From: an uncultured Clostridia bacterium
GTDB taxonomy: Bacteria > Bacillota > Clostridia > TANB77 > CAG-465
NCBI GenBank assembly: GCA_934130595.1
Contig: CAKOYF010000006.1
Coordinates: forward strand, 1-64,000
Direction: 5' to 3'
Length of the DNA stretch: 64,000 bases
Positions 1 to 8,349 of this stretch are shown one piece after another. The notes beneath the pieces were generated by a model. It was not told the DNA's origin. It saw only the letters and a program-made list of their open reading frames with translations, and did not search any database. A program made the position numbers and the translations under genes. The stretch's first letter is position 1, and the number at the start of each line of letters is the position of its first letter.

Positions 1-31
1 ACCCCAATTGAATATAAAATCCAATTGGGGT
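1..31. terminator. Hairpin at window edge, probable terminator
   Basis: A perfect 10-bp inverted repeat (1-10 with 22-31, ACCCCAATTG/CAATTGGGGT) with an 11-nt loop. Only a short T run follows on the plus strand, and the minus-strand continuation lies outside the window. It probably ends a gene to the left or the minus-strand gene at 106-1803. Confidence 0.55.
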
Positions 32-105
32 TTAAATAACTGTTCTTTTTGTGTCTACTTTTTATTGACAACTTCAACTTAAAAAATAACGTGTTTTTTT
101 ATATA

Positions 106-1803
106 TTAGAATATACCAAATAGTTTAGTACTTTCTGTTTCTTGGTTTTTATATATTTTGTCTGTATAACAAACATGAGAAGAATTAAATATTGAATATC
201 TTTCAGATAGAGCAACCTTTGTACAACTTACTTTATCATCTACAATATCCATTTTGAATATTTCAAATTCATCTTCAGATAAAACAAGCACAAGTGTAGT
301 ATCATCAACATTTGTTATATATAGTTTTTCAATCTCTATAGTTTTATATTTTTCATGATGAGTTTTGATGTAAGTATATATTTTTTCAATATTTTGAGTA
401 CCCTTGATACTTAGAGGACTATTAAGTAAAAATTTTAAGTTGTCTATTTTGATTAATTCAGTATTATCTCTTAACTCTCTAAAAGGCAAATTAAGGTCTT
501 TTACTTTTATTAGTTGTAAGAATGTGCCATCAACAGATAAAGCCATTATTTCTGCGTTTTCGCTTAAATCAAGGTTAACTAATCTATTAAACTCCATGTT
601 GTTATAAACTTTTATATATTTTTCAGAAGAAAGTATTTCTGAAGCAATGCTATATTTCATTTTCTCAATTAAATTAGAAGAAGTACTTTCAAATGTATTT
701 AATACTTTATATGAAATAGTATTAAATATACTTTTCTCTAGTTTATCATTTTTAAATACTAGTAGGTTAGATAATTGTTTTTGCTTTATGGTAAATACGA
801 TAGGTGAGTATCTATTTTCAGATATTGTAAGTGTATCTACTAAAATATTTTGAATATTTACAACATCTTTAATGATATTTTCTTCTAATTTGTTGATTGT
901 TTCATTAAGACTAACTTCAATATCATCTAGTTCATCTTCATCATTTTCTTTTGGGTCTAATTCTAGTATTGCTTTAGTTATAATGTATTTTAATTTTTCT
1001 CTTTCTTTTAAAATTGACTCATCAATGTCTTCATCAGGTAAGCTTTTCTTACTTGAAAGGTAATTTTCATCAAGAAGTCTATTATAAAAAAGAAGTTTAT
1101 TGTAATTGCAGTAATTCTTACTTGCTCTATCAAAAATTGCTAGTAGTTGATCTGGATTTTCTACTTTAGATCTTGATAATGCTTTTTCTAAGAATTTAGT
1201 TGGATTAACAAATAGGTGATAATAAAAATCTTCTTCTTGAATATTTAAGGCAAAACACATTTGTTTTAGAATTTGTCCTTCAAGAAAATATATATTGTTA
1301 TCTGCAATTAGTCCGTTTCCTAAGAAATCTTTTTGATATGTTCTGTAAGTTGGTACTATACTTAGAGTAGTTGGCTCAGTATATAGTAATCTACAAACTA
1401 GATTTGAAACTACAGCTCTATTTAATCCATAATTTTTGTGTTCTTGCTTATAGTTCAAATTTGAAAGTGAAGTAGAGGAGTAGCCAACGTTATATAAATT
1501 CTCTTTTTTTTGAACTGTTGTTATAGCATAGATTACTCTTAAAAAAAGTGATTCTAGGTCGTTTATATCTTTTATGTATAATTCTTTTGTAATGGCATCA
1601 TAATAACCTGTTTTATAATCATAGATTTTGTCTGATACTAGAAAAACAGAGTTAACATTATTGTATAATTTTTTATATAGCTTATTTACATCAGCTGCTT
1701 CAATATATCCAAAATGAATTAATCTTTCAAATAAAAAGTCTAATTTTGAAATAAAGTCATTATTTAATTTACATTTTTCTTTAAATTTTTCTAAGTAATT
1801 CAT
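106..1803 (-). CDS. Hypothetical protein, 565 aa
   Basis: I do not recognise this protein. It is soluble, with no signal peptide, no membrane segment and no Cys/His metal cluster. An acidic low-complexity stretch near residues 270-300 (runs of D and E) separates an alpha-helical N-terminal half from a C-terminal half rich in short beta-like segments. The ATG at 1803 is chosen because GGAGG lies about 7 nt upstream; an in-frame TTG at 1815 overlaps that ribosome binding site and is unlikely. A terminator at 1895-1920 separates it from the glmU-like pair, so it is probably transcribed alone. No function is proposed. Confidence 0.75.
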   Translation of the reverse strand: MNYLEKFKEKCKLNNDFISKLDFLFERLIHFGYIEAADVNKLYKKLYNNVNSVFLVSDKIYDYKTGYYDAITKELYIKDINDLESLFLRVIYAITTVQKKENLYNVGYSSTSLSNLNYKQEHKNYGLNRAVVSNLVCRLLYTEPTTLSIVPTYRTYQKDFLGNGLIADNNIYFLEGQILKQMCFALNIQEEDFYYHLFVNPTKFLEKALSRSKVENPDQLLAIFDRASKNYCNYNKLLFYNRLLDENYLSSKKSLPDEDIDESILKEREKLKYIITKAILELDPKENDEDELDDIEVSLNETINKLEENIIKDVVNIQNILVDTLTISENRYSPIVFTIKQKQLSNLLVFKNDKLEKSIFNTISYKVLNTFESTSSNLIEKMKYSIASEILSSEKYIKVYNNMEFNRLVNLDLSENAEIMALSVDGTFLQLIKVKDLNLPFRELRDNTELIKIDNLKFLLNSPLSIKGTQNIEKIYTYIKTHHEKYKTIEIEKLYITNVDDTTLVLVLSEDEFEIFKMDIVDDKVSCTKVALSERYSIFNSSHVCYTDKIYKNQETESTKLFGIF

Positions 1804-1894
1804 ATTAACCTCCAATAACCATATATGTAATAATATAATAAAGAGGAAAAATATACAAGCATATTGACAAAAAGTAACTTAAATATAATGTAAA

Positions 1895-1920
1895 AAATAG
1901 CTACAGTAATGTAGCTATTT
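1895..1920 (-). terminator. Terminator of the glmU-like operon
   Basis: Perfect 10-bp stem AAATAGCTAC/GTAGCTATTT with a 6-nt loop. On the minus strand it is followed by a U-rich run. It lies just after the stop of the hexapeptide-repeat gene. Confidence 0.8.
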
Positions 1921-1930
1921 AAAGTATTTT

Positions 1931-2689
1931 TTATATGTATTTTCCGTAATTCCAATCAGTTGCTTTATATAATTCTTTTCTTTCGTTGTCTACGAATACA
2001 AGATTTTGTTTATCATAAACTTTCTTTTGAGGTGGTACAATTCCATGAATACAAGTGTGTGGATATATCCATGAAAATTTACCAATAAATGTTCCTGGTG
2101 AAGTAGTGGCGTTAGAACCAACTCTTGAATTATCTCCAAGAATAATTCCCATAGCTTCTCTGCCAATATCTATTTTATTTTTGTTTTCATCTTTAACTAT
2201 AACATTTGATTGGCTAAAAGCTCTATTTGCTACAATTACTCCTGAACCAACTCTAGCATTTTTTCCAAGTACAGAATCGCCAACAAATGCTAAATCTGAT
2301 ATTTTAGATCCAGTTCTCATTATAGTATGTTTTACTTCAGTAGAAAATCCTACAACACAATTGTCTCCCATAATAGTACCTGGTCTTATGTATGAGTTAT
2401 ACATAAGCTTACAGTTTTTTCCTATATAAACAGGACCTTGAATTACGCTTCCAGATTCTATTTCAGTACCTTCATCTATAAAAACATTGCCAAGTATTTT
2501 AACATTTTCTTGAATATTAGTAGTTCTGATGTCTTGTTTTCCAGAATTTTCAACAACATTTATTATATTTTTTGTTGCATTATCAAAAATATCTAAAACA
2601 GATTTTGAATCTCCAATACATTTAACAAATAATTCATCGTCTTGTGTTATATTTTCAAAATAGTTATTCAAATCAAAATTCTCGTTCAT
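1931..2689 (-). CDS. Left-handed beta-helix (hexapeptide repeat) protein, GlmU C-terminal-domain-like
   Basis: 252 aa. Residues about 62-215 are isoleucine/valine-rich hexapeptide repeats forming a left-handed beta-helix. They align with the acetyltransferase half of GlmU and with archaeal-type GlmU tails. R102, K120 and N155 match E. coli R333, K351 and N386, but the catalytic His (H363) is D132 and Y366 is F135. The first 60 residues are extra and unrecognised. It starts 13 nt after the truncated glmU gene behind GAGGTG, so the two are cotranscribed and may act together. Loss of the His makes ordinary glucosamine-1-phosphate acetyltransferase activity doubtful. A role in sugar-nucleotide synthesis is inference. 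Confidence 0.75.
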   Translation of the reverse strand: MNENFDLNNYFENITQDDELFVKCIGDSKSVLDIFDNATKNIINVVENSGKQDIRTTNIQENVKILGNVFIDEGTEIESGSVIQGPVYIGKNCKLMYNSYIRPGTIMGDNCVVGFSTEVKHTIMRTGSKISDLAFVGDSVLGKNARVGSGVIVANRAFSQSNVIVKDENKNKIDIGREAMGIILGDNSRVGSNATTSPGTFIGKFSWIYPHTCIHGIVPPQKKVYDKQNLVFVDNERKELYKATDWNYGKYI

Positions 2690-2702
2690 ACTTTTTCACC
2701 TC

Positions 2703-3767
2703 TTATTTATTAGATATAGTTTTTAAAGAATCTACTGTAGTATTGTCTTTAATATATGTATTTTTTTCTATATTTGTAAATGGTCCAATAATACAATTTT
2801 TTCCTATTGAAGCTCTATCAATTTTAGAAGATTCAACAGTTGTATTGTCTCCGATAGAAGAGGAGATAATAGTTGAATTAGGTCCTATTATACAATTTTC
2901 ACCAATTATAGTTTCACCTTGAATGTTTGTACCTGGATAAATAATAGTATCTTTTCCTATAGAAACATCAAGAGAAATATATGTATTGTCTGGATCTATT
3001 AGTGTAACACCATTATCCATATGTTTAATTCTATTATCTCTTAAAAGAGTTTTAGTAACAATAGAAAGGTCATTTCTAGAGTTAACACCTTGAGCTTCAT
3101 CTGAATTTTGGATTACATATACACCAATTCTGCCACCTTTTTCAATAATGTAGTAAGGAACATCGGTAATGTAGTATTCTTTTTGAGCATTATTATTGTT
3201 TAATTTAGAAAATGTTTCTTTTAAATATTTTCCTTTAAAGCAATATAGTCCAATATTTACTTCTTTTATTGCTAATTCATCTTCATTACAATCTTTTTGT
3301 TCTACGATTTTTGAAAGATTACCAAATTTATCTCTAATAATTCTTCCGTATGCAGGAGTTTCATCAAAAACAGCTGAAACTAATGCGCCATCATAGTTAC
3401 CTAATTCAAGGAATGAAATAAATGATGTTATTGTATAAGGGGATATAAGAGGCATATCTCCATTTACTATTAAAACTAAATCATCGTCTTCTATATAATC
3501 TTTAGCTTGCATTGCAGCATGACCTGTACCAAGTTGTTCTTTTTGAAAAATACATTTTACATTGTCTCTGCATCTAAGTCTTGCTTCTACATCTTCATGT
3601 TTATGTCCAACAATAACGTATATATCATCAATATCCGCATTTTCACAGGCATCACAAACATAGTCTATTATGCATCTATCATAAACCTTATGTAGTACTT
3701 TTGGCAGATTAGACTTCATTCTAGTTCCTTTTCCTCCTGCCAAAATTATTGCTTTTACTTTATTCAT
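2703..3767 (-). CDS. Truncated GlmU-like UDP-GlcNAc pyrophosphorylase (uridylyltransferase part)
   Basis: 354 aa against about 455 for bifunctional GlmU. The N-terminal nucleotidyltransferase domain (about 1-230) is complete: LAGGKGTRM at 9-17 with the following K23, then QLGTGHA, NGDMPL, YGRI and IVEQKD. It should form UDP-GlcNAc from UTP and GlcNAc-1-phosphate for peptidoglycan precursors. The beta-helix begins near residue 245 but stops before the acetyltransferase site, and the equivalent of E. coli R333 is Glu. The ATG at 3767 is preferred over a GTG at 3776 that almost touches the GAGGAG site. The next gene downstream supplies a separate acetyltransferase-like helix. Confidence 0.85.
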   Translation of the reverse strand: MNKVKAIILAGGKGTRMKSNLPKVLHKVYDRCIIDYVCDACENADIDDIYVIVGHKHEDVEARLRCRDNVKCIFQKEQLGTGHAAMQAKDYIEDDDLVLIVNGDMPLISPYTITSFISFLELGNYDGALVSAVFDETPAYGRIIRDKFGNLSKIVEQKDCNEDELAIKEVNIGLYCFKGKYLKETFSKLNNNNAQKEYYITDVPYYIIEKGGRIGVYVIQNSDEAQGVNSRNDLSIVTKTLLRDNRIKHMDNGVTLIDPDNTYISLDVSIGKDTIIYPGTNIQGETIIGENCIIGPNSTIISSSIGDNTTVESSKIDRASIGKNCIIGPFTNIEKNTYIKDNTTVDSLKTISNK

Positions 3768-3856
3768 TAATATCACTTCTCCTCATATATATGTTATAAC
3801 AAAACGTACTAAATTATAACAAGACGATTGTACCATAAATGCTAGTAAAAGTCAAT

Positions 3857-3882
3857 TTAGGACCAAGTTACCTTGGTCCTAA
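3857..3882 (-). terminator. Terminator after rmuC
   Basis: 11-bp perfect stem TTAGGACCAAG/CTTGGTCCTAA with a 4-nt loop, 10 bp beyond the rmuC stop on the minus strand. The U run after it is weak. Confidence 0.65.
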
Positions 3883-3891
3883 GTAAAAAAA

Positions 3892-5184
3892 TTATTCTTC
3901 TTCATTTACATTATAATCTGAATTATCTACTACATTATCTGGGGATGGAAGAGAGTCTAAAAGGTCACTGCCATAAAATTCTTCTTCATCACCAATAGGT
4001 AAAGCTTCAACATTTTTAAGTTTTCTTTGGATAGTTCTAGTTTTTGCACTAGCTCTTTCCATAGTATTGCTAATTTCTTGTAATTTTTTGTTTGTTTTAT
4101 CTAGTAAATCTCCAAATTTTTCAAATTCAGACTTCACACCACCTAGTAATTTCCATACTTCACTAGATCTTTTTTCAATTGCTAGAGTTCTAAATCCCAT
4201 TTGTAAGCTGTTTAGTAATGCAACAAATGTATTTGGACCAGAAACTACAACTCTGTATTTTTGAGCAAGTGTCTCAATTAAAACAGTGTTTTTAATAACT
4301 TCACAATATAAGCTTTCAGTAGGTAAGAACATTATACCAAAATCTGTTGTATAAGGTGTTTCAATGTATTTATCATGAATATCTTTTGCAAATAGTTTTA
4401 TAGAATTTTCAAGACTTTTTCTTGCATCATTTATTGCATCAATATCTGCAGATTCTTCAGCATCAACAAGTCTTTTATAGTCTTCAATAGGAAACTTTGA
4501 GTCTACTGGTAGTAATACATTTTGTCCATCTGTTTTTCCGGGTAGTTTTATTGCAAATTCTATAAATTCAGTAGCATTAGGTCTTGTTTTAGCACTGCAT
4601 AGATATTGATCTGGAGTAAGGTATTCTTGTAATATGTTTCCAAGCTCAATTTCTCCCCAAGTACCACGTGCTTTAACATTTGTAAAAATCTTTTTTAAAT
4701 CTCCAACACCTTGAGCAAGATTTTGCATTTCACCTAATCCCTTGTATACAGACTCTAATCTGTCATTTACAATTTTAAATGATTCACCAAGACGTTGTTC
4801 AAGTGTTCCTTGAAGTTTTTCATCTACAGTAACACGCATTTTTTCTAATTTATCTGCATTGTCTTTTTGCATATATAAAAGTCTGTCCTCAACAGTTCTA
4901 CGAATAAGCTCTAGTTTTTCCTCAGTGCTTTTACGTGTGTTTTCTAATTTTTGTTCATTTAAGTTTGTTAAATTTGCAAGTTGAAGTTGTTGAGTATTTC
5001 CATTTTCTGTAATTTTATTTCCTAAATTGTTTTGAATTTCTTCACGAGTTTGCATAAGCATAGTGGAGAATTCTCTTCTTAATTCATCTGAATTATTTGG
5101 TTTATTTTTTAAATTAATTAATAGTACTATTATTACTAGAAGAAGTAGAAGAATAATAGCACATAGTATAACTGTTAAATCCAT
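3892..5184 (-). CDS. rmuC: RmuC-family DNA recombination protein
   Basis: 430 aa. An N-terminal membrane anchor (about residues 3-25) is followed by a long coiled coil (about 30-160) and the RmuC domain (about 165-380), with the family-typical GTWGEIELGNIL and the D-S-K-F-P stretch. RmuC has a PD-(D/E)XK-like nuclease fold and limits rearrangement at inverted repeats in E. coli; the exact substrate is not known. The C-terminal 40 residues are acidic and probably disordered. GAGGT precedes the ATG. It is transcribed alone between tRNA-Leu and glmU. Confidence 0.9.
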   Translation of the reverse strand: MDLTVILCAIILLLLLVIIVLLINLKNKPNNSDELRREFSTMLMQTREEIQNNLGNKITENGNTQQLQLANLTNLNEQKLENTRKSTEEKLELIRRTVEDRLLYMQKDNADKLEKMRVTVDEKLQGTLEQRLGESFKIVNDRLESVYKGLGEMQNLAQGVGDLKKIFTNVKARGTWGEIELGNILQEYLTPDQYLCSAKTRPNATEFIEFAIKLPGKTDGQNVLLPVDSKFPIEDYKRLVDAEESADIDAINDARKSLENSIKLFAKDIHDKYIETPYTTDFGIMFLPTESLYCEVIKNTVLIETLAQKYRVVVSGPNTFVALLNSLQMGFRTLAIEKRSSEVWKLLGGVKSEFEKFGDLLDKTNKKLQEISNTMERASAKTRTIQRKLKNVEALPIGDEEEFYGSDLLDSLPSPDNVVDNSDYNVNEEE

Positions 5185-5273
5185 ATATTTACCTCATTTC
5201 TATACAAAAAAATTATACCAAGTAAACAAAGGTTTGTCAATGAAGATTAAACTCAATAACTTGGAAATTTGGG

Positions 5274-5301
5274 CAAAAAAAAATCACTTTAAAAAGTGAT
5301 T
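5274..5301 (-). terminator. Terminator of tRNA-Leu
   Basis: 9-bp stem AATCACTTT/AAAGTGATT with a tight loop, followed on the minus strand by eight U residues. It lies directly behind the tRNA CCA end. Confidence 0.85.
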
Positions 5302-5308
5302 AATTTTG

Positions 5309-5393
5309 TGGTGCGGGTAAAAGGACTTGAACCTTCACGCCTCGCGGCATCGGCTTCTAAGACCGACGTGTCTGCCAATTCCACCATACCCGC
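5309..5393 (-). tRNA. tRNA-Leu (UAG anticodon)
   Basis: The minus strand folds into a class II tRNA: acceptor GCGGGTA pairs with TACCCGC, D-loop, anticodon stem TCGGT/GCCGA with loop CTTAGAA giving anticodon UAG, a long variable arm typical of Leu, and T-loop TTCAAGT. The 3' CCA is encoded (complement of 5309-5311). It should read CUA and related Leu codons. It has its own promoter and terminator. Confidence 0.95.
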
Positions 5394-5406
5394 AACTACG
5401 TTATTA

Positions 5407-5435
5407 ATAATACCACTAGAATTATATTTTGTCAA
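5407..5435 (-). promoter_or_regulatory. Sigma-A promoter of tRNA-Leu
   Basis: On the minus strand TTGACA-N17-TATTAT, with the -10 about 14 bp before the mature tRNA 5' end. Confidence 0.8.
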
Positions 5436-5484
5436 TAGTTTTTGTATTTTTTTATACAAAATATTTTAGGTTTTATACAATTTG

Positions 5485-5513
5485 TTGAAAACTTAAAATA
5501 ATTAATGTATAAT
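5485..5513 (+). promoter_or_regulatory. Sigma-A promoter of the HAD-like gene
   Basis: TTGAAA-N17-TATAAT, 55 bp upstream of the ATG at 5569. Confidence 0.75.
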
Positions 5514-5568
5514 GCTACATAAATAATGCATTTACCATTTTAGATAATTCGAAAAGGAGGAAATAACA

Positions 5569-6063
5569 ATGAAGAAAATAGACAAAGATGTTTATTTAGA
5601 TGTTGATGGTACTTTAACAAGAGAGACTTTTTTTCAAGATGGAATGGGAGAAGGGCTTAGAAATAAAGCTGTGGAATTTGTTGAATTCTTAGTAAATAAT
5701 TTTCAAAATGTTTATTGGTTTAGTGCCAATAAGAGATTTTGCTTAGAAGAGTTCAAAGAAATTGCAGGAGAAAAGCTAAACAATAAGGTAAAGTATAAAG
5801 AATATGAAGGATCTAAATATGAAATAATAGATTTTTCAAGACCATTTTATATTTTTGATGATGAATTAAAATATGATTACTTTAATAGTTTAGGATTCTT
5901 AATAAACTCAGTTCCACAATGTATGAAAGAACCATATAAATCTAAAATAAATAGCAAGATACACACGCTGTATTATATTCCAAGTAATGCTAGTATGGAT
6001 ATACTAAAAGAAGTTATGGAAGATGTAATGATGCGAGAAAAGATAAAAAAGAACGACAATTAG
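5569..6063 (+). CDS. HAD-like hydrolase, small hypothetical
   Basis: 164 aa. The N-terminal DVDGTLT (residues 11-17) is the DxDGT nucleophile motif of the HAD phosphatase superfamily, and FDDE near residue 103 could supply late acidic residues. Motif II is less clear (WFSAN near 51-55). It is shorter than most HAD enzymes and has no obvious cap domain, so substrate and activity are unknown. AAGGAGG lies 8 nt before the ATG. The stop codon sits inside a hairpin shared with the convergent nth gene, which overlaps it by 4 nt. Confidence 0.75.
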   Translation: MKKIDKDVYLDVDGTLTRETFFQDGMGEGLRNKAVEFVEFLVNNFQNVYWFSANKRFCLEEFKEIAGEKLNNKVKYKEYEGSKYEIIDFSRPFYIFDDELKYDYFNSLGFLINSVPQCMKEPYKSKINSKIHTLYYIPSNASMDILKEVMEDVMMREKIKKNDN

Positions 6064-6074
6064 TCGTTCTTTTT
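6046..6074. terminator. Bidirectional terminator overlapping two stop codons
   Basis: A perfect 12-bp stem (6046-6057 with 6063-6074) and a 5-nt loop. Because each arm begins or ends in A5/T5, the hairpin provides a U run in both directions. The loop and stem contain the stop codons of both convergent genes. Confidence 0.8.
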
Positions 6075-6707
6075 GCATAAATTAGAGATAGGGCATTCAT
6101 CACATTTTGGACGATTTGCTATACATATTGCTCTTCCGTGTAGTACTAATACATGATTTATTTTTTTCCAATACTTTGGGTTAAAAAGCTTTAATAAATC
6201 CTTTTCAATTTCTAAAGGTGTTTTACTATTTGAAAATCCAATTTTTCTAGATATTCTTGTTACATGAGTATCTACAGCAATTCCTTCAACTTTTCCAAAA
6301 CATTCTTGTAAAATAATGTTTGCAGATTTTCTTCCTATTCCAGAAAGTTTTGTTAAATCTTCCATTGTATCGGGAACAACTCCATTAAATTCATCACACA
6401 CAATTTTTGCACTTTGAACTATAGAATTAGATTTACCTTTAGTAAATCCACATGGTCTAACAATATTCATTATATCATTTATATCTGCATTTTTTATGTT
6501 TTCTATAGAAGGATACTTGTTAAATAGAATTGGAGTTACTTCATTTACTCTTTTATCTGTACATTGAGCTGCAAGAATAAGTGCAACTACTAGCGAAAAT
6601 GGAGTAGTGTAATCTAGTCCACATTTTGCATCTTTATATGTATCTATTAGTATATTTATTATTTCTTCACTTTGTTTTTTAGTTTGTTTTACATATTTTT
6701 TACTCAC
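6060..6707 (-). CDS. nth: Endonuclease III
   Basis: 215 aa, the usual length. This DNA glycosylase/AP lyase removes oxidised pyrimidines in base excision repair. The helix-hairpin-helix (LSGIGRKSAN) carries the catalytic lysine at K127, and the catalytic Asp is D146 in AVDTHV. C195, C202, C205 and C211 form the C-x6-C-x2-C-x5-C [4Fe-4S] cluster. The start is GTG at 6707 with AGGAG about 7 nt upstream; the overlapping ATG runs straight into TGA. It converges on the HAD-like gene. Confidence 0.95.
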   Translation of the reverse strand: MSKKYVKQTKKQSEEIINILIDTYKDAKCGLDYTTPFSLVVALILAAQCTDKRVNEVTPILFNKYPSIENIKNADINDIMNIVRPCGFTKGKSNSIVQSAKIVCDEFNGVVPDTMEDLTKLSGIGRKSANIILQECFGKVEGIAVDTHVTRISRKIGFSNSKTPLEIEKDLLKLFNPKYWKKINHVLVLHGRAICIANRPKCDECPISNLCKKND

Positions 6708-6786
6708 ATTAATTCTCCTGTATCATAGTATATAGTAGTCATTTTACAGCAATTTCTGTTATTTGTCAAAAAGGAGGATGAGTAAG

Positions 6787-6939
6787 ATGTTTACTAGTGG
6801 ATTTAGAAAAACAATTGGATTATTTTTGTTAGCATTTGGAGTAGGAGTAGGAGTTAGTTTGGTTCTTCCTTTTTGGGGATGGGTTGCAATATGCGCAATA
6901 GCTATTGTAATTTTTGGAATAACGTGGCTGTTTTGCTAA
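6787..6939 (+). CDS. Small membrane protein, 50 aa, upstream of spoVM
   Basis: A 50-codon ORF starting MFTSGFRKT and consisting almost wholly of two short hydrophobic segments (about 10-28 and 31-49) with Gly/Val repeats and a final Cys. AGGAGG lies 9 nt before the ATG; a nearer ATG at 6778 is too close to that site. It ends 15 bp before the spoVM-like gene, so the two probably share a message, which suggests a sporulation or envelope role (inference). I do not recognise the family. Confidence 0.7.
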   Translation: MFTSGFRKTIGLFLLAFGVGVGVSLVLPFWGWVAICAIAIVIFGITWLFC

Positions 6940-6954
6940 AAGGAGGAATATTAT

Positions 6955-7023
6955 ATGAAAATAGTAGTATATAAACCTGGAAAATTTATGAGAATGATAC
7001 TTAAGTCTATATTTAAAATATAG
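6955..7023 (+). CDS. spoVM: SpoVM-like spore coat anchoring peptide, 22 aa
   Basis: A 22-residue peptide behind a strong AGGAGG. It aligns without gaps to the start of B. subtilis SpoVM (26 aa): M1, K2, K7, K10, F11 and I15 are identical, and positions 12 and 16-20 are conservative. SpoVM is an amphipathic helix that recognises the convex forespore membrane and anchors SpoIVA, which is also encoded here (20974-22452). The Pro found at position 9 in B. subtilis is at 8. rpmB lies about 1.3 kb away; in B. subtilis the two genes are adjacent. The peptide is too short for a homology search to be decisive alone, but alignment, RBS and synteny agree. Confidence 0.7.
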   Translation: MKIVVYKPGKFMRMILKSIFKI

Positions 7024-7088
7024 ATGTTGAAAATAGTTCATACTCAGTATATAATTAATTTATATAGAAATTTGGGGTGTGAATTAGT

Positions 7089-8264
7089 ATGAAAAGAAGA
7101 TATGGACTTGTACTAGCTGGTGGAGGAACAAAAGGTGCATATGAAGTAGGTGCATGGAAAGCACTAAAAGAACTAGATGTAGAAATTACTGCAATAGTTG
7201 GAACATCTATTGGTGCTATAAACGGAGCTTTGTTTTTACAAGATGATTATAATAAAATACTTTCTTTATATGATAATATAAAATTTGAAGATTTGGTAAA
7301 AATGTCAGAAGAAAACAAAATGAGTGAGGGAAATATATTTAGTACTGAAAATATTATTAAATTTACTAAAGAATTTACTAAAAATAAAGGACTTGAAAAT
7401 ACTCCTATGAGAGATTTGATGGAAAAATACATAGATATAGATAAAGTATATAATTCTAAAGTAGAATATGGGATGGTTACTACATCTATAGATGTTAAAA
7501 ATAAATCATTAGAAGTATTTAAAGAAGATATAAAAAAAGAAGAACTATATGAATATATTCTTGCATCTGCTTGTTTTCCAATATTTAAGCCTCAAAAAAT
7601 AGGAGATAAGCAATACTTAGATGGAGGCATGCATGATAATGTTCCTGTTAATATGCTGCTAAATAAGGGATATTCTAACATTATAGTTATAGATATATCT
7701 AATGGAGGAATAAGCAGAAGACTGCAAAATAAAGAAGCATATATTAAGATAATAAAACCAAATGAGGATTTAGGAGGAGCTTTTGATTTTGATAAAGCAC
7801 GAATAAAGAAGAATATAAAAATGGGATATCTTGATACATTAAAATCATTTAATAAACTACAAGGGCACTATTATTATTTTGATAAAAAAGACTTTGAAAA
7901 GTTTATAGATACTTTTAATCTAAAAACAATATATGGTCTTGAAATTGCTGCAAGACTATATGATATAGAACTATATAAAGTATATAGTTCTGAAGAGTTT
8001 TTAAATAAACTATACACAGAACATAAGAAATATCTTAGTGAATATAGAAAGATGAAAAAGGGAATAGGAGATATCTTTGAACATATAAAATCTAAGAGAA
8101 ATATACAAGAAATAGTAAATAAAAAAATGGGACTTTGTCTTTTTATGGATGTAGTAACCTTACAACCAAAATATAATGAAAATAAAATAGTAAATAAGTT
8201 ATTTGGAGACTATAAAGAGGCAGGAGATGCAATGGTAGAGTTAATAAATTATATGAATGGGTAA
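7089..8264 (+). CDS. Patatin-like phospholipase family protein
   Basis: 391 aa. The N-terminal patatin domain (about 5-210) has the oxyanion loop GGGTKGAYEVG (11-21), the nucleophile elbow GTSIG with S40, and the catalytic Asp in the DGG of YLDGGMHDN. It is predicted to be a cytoplasmic Ser-Asp acyl hydrolase (RssA-like) acting on phospholipid or another ester. The C-terminal 180 residues are helical and unassigned. GGGGTG precedes the ATG at a suitable distance. A strong terminator overlaps the stop codon. Confidence 0.88.
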   Translation: MKRRYGLVLAGGGTKGAYEVGAWKALKELDVEITAIVGTSIGAINGALFLQDDYNKILSLYDNIKFEDLVKMSEENKMSEGNIFSTENIIKFTKEFTKNKGLENTPMRDLMEKYIDIDKVYNSKVEYGMVTTSIDVKNKSLEVFKEDIKKEELYEYILASACFPIFKPQKIGDKQYLDGGMHDNVPVNMLLNKGYSNIIVIDISNGGISRRLQNKEAYIKIIKPNEDLGGAFDFDKARIKKNIKMGYLDTLKSFNKLQGHYYYFDKKDFEKFIDTFNLKTIYGLEIAARLYDIELYKVYSSEEFLNKLYTEHKKYLSEYRKMKKGIGDIFEHIKSKRNIQEIVNKKMGLCLFMDVVTLQPKYNENKIVNKLFGDYKEAGDAMVELINYMNG

Positions 8265-8289
8265 GAAGAGAGAAATCTCTTCTTTTTTT
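8263..8289 (+). terminator. Terminator of the patatin gene
   Basis: 9-bp stem AAGAAGAGA/TCTCTTCTT capped by a GAAA tetraloop, followed by T7. The left arm includes part of the TAA stop. Confidence 0.9.
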
Positions 8290-8296
8290 CGGGCAT

Positions 8297-8322
8297 AAAA
8301 AAAGAAACCAAACATGGTTTCT
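8297..8322 (-). terminator. Terminator of rpmB
   Basis: 8-bp stem AGAAACCA/TGGTTTCT with a 4-nt loop, and a U7 run on the minus strand. Confidence 0.85.
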
Positions 8323-8349
8323 AATATTTGTGATTATATATAAAAGTTA

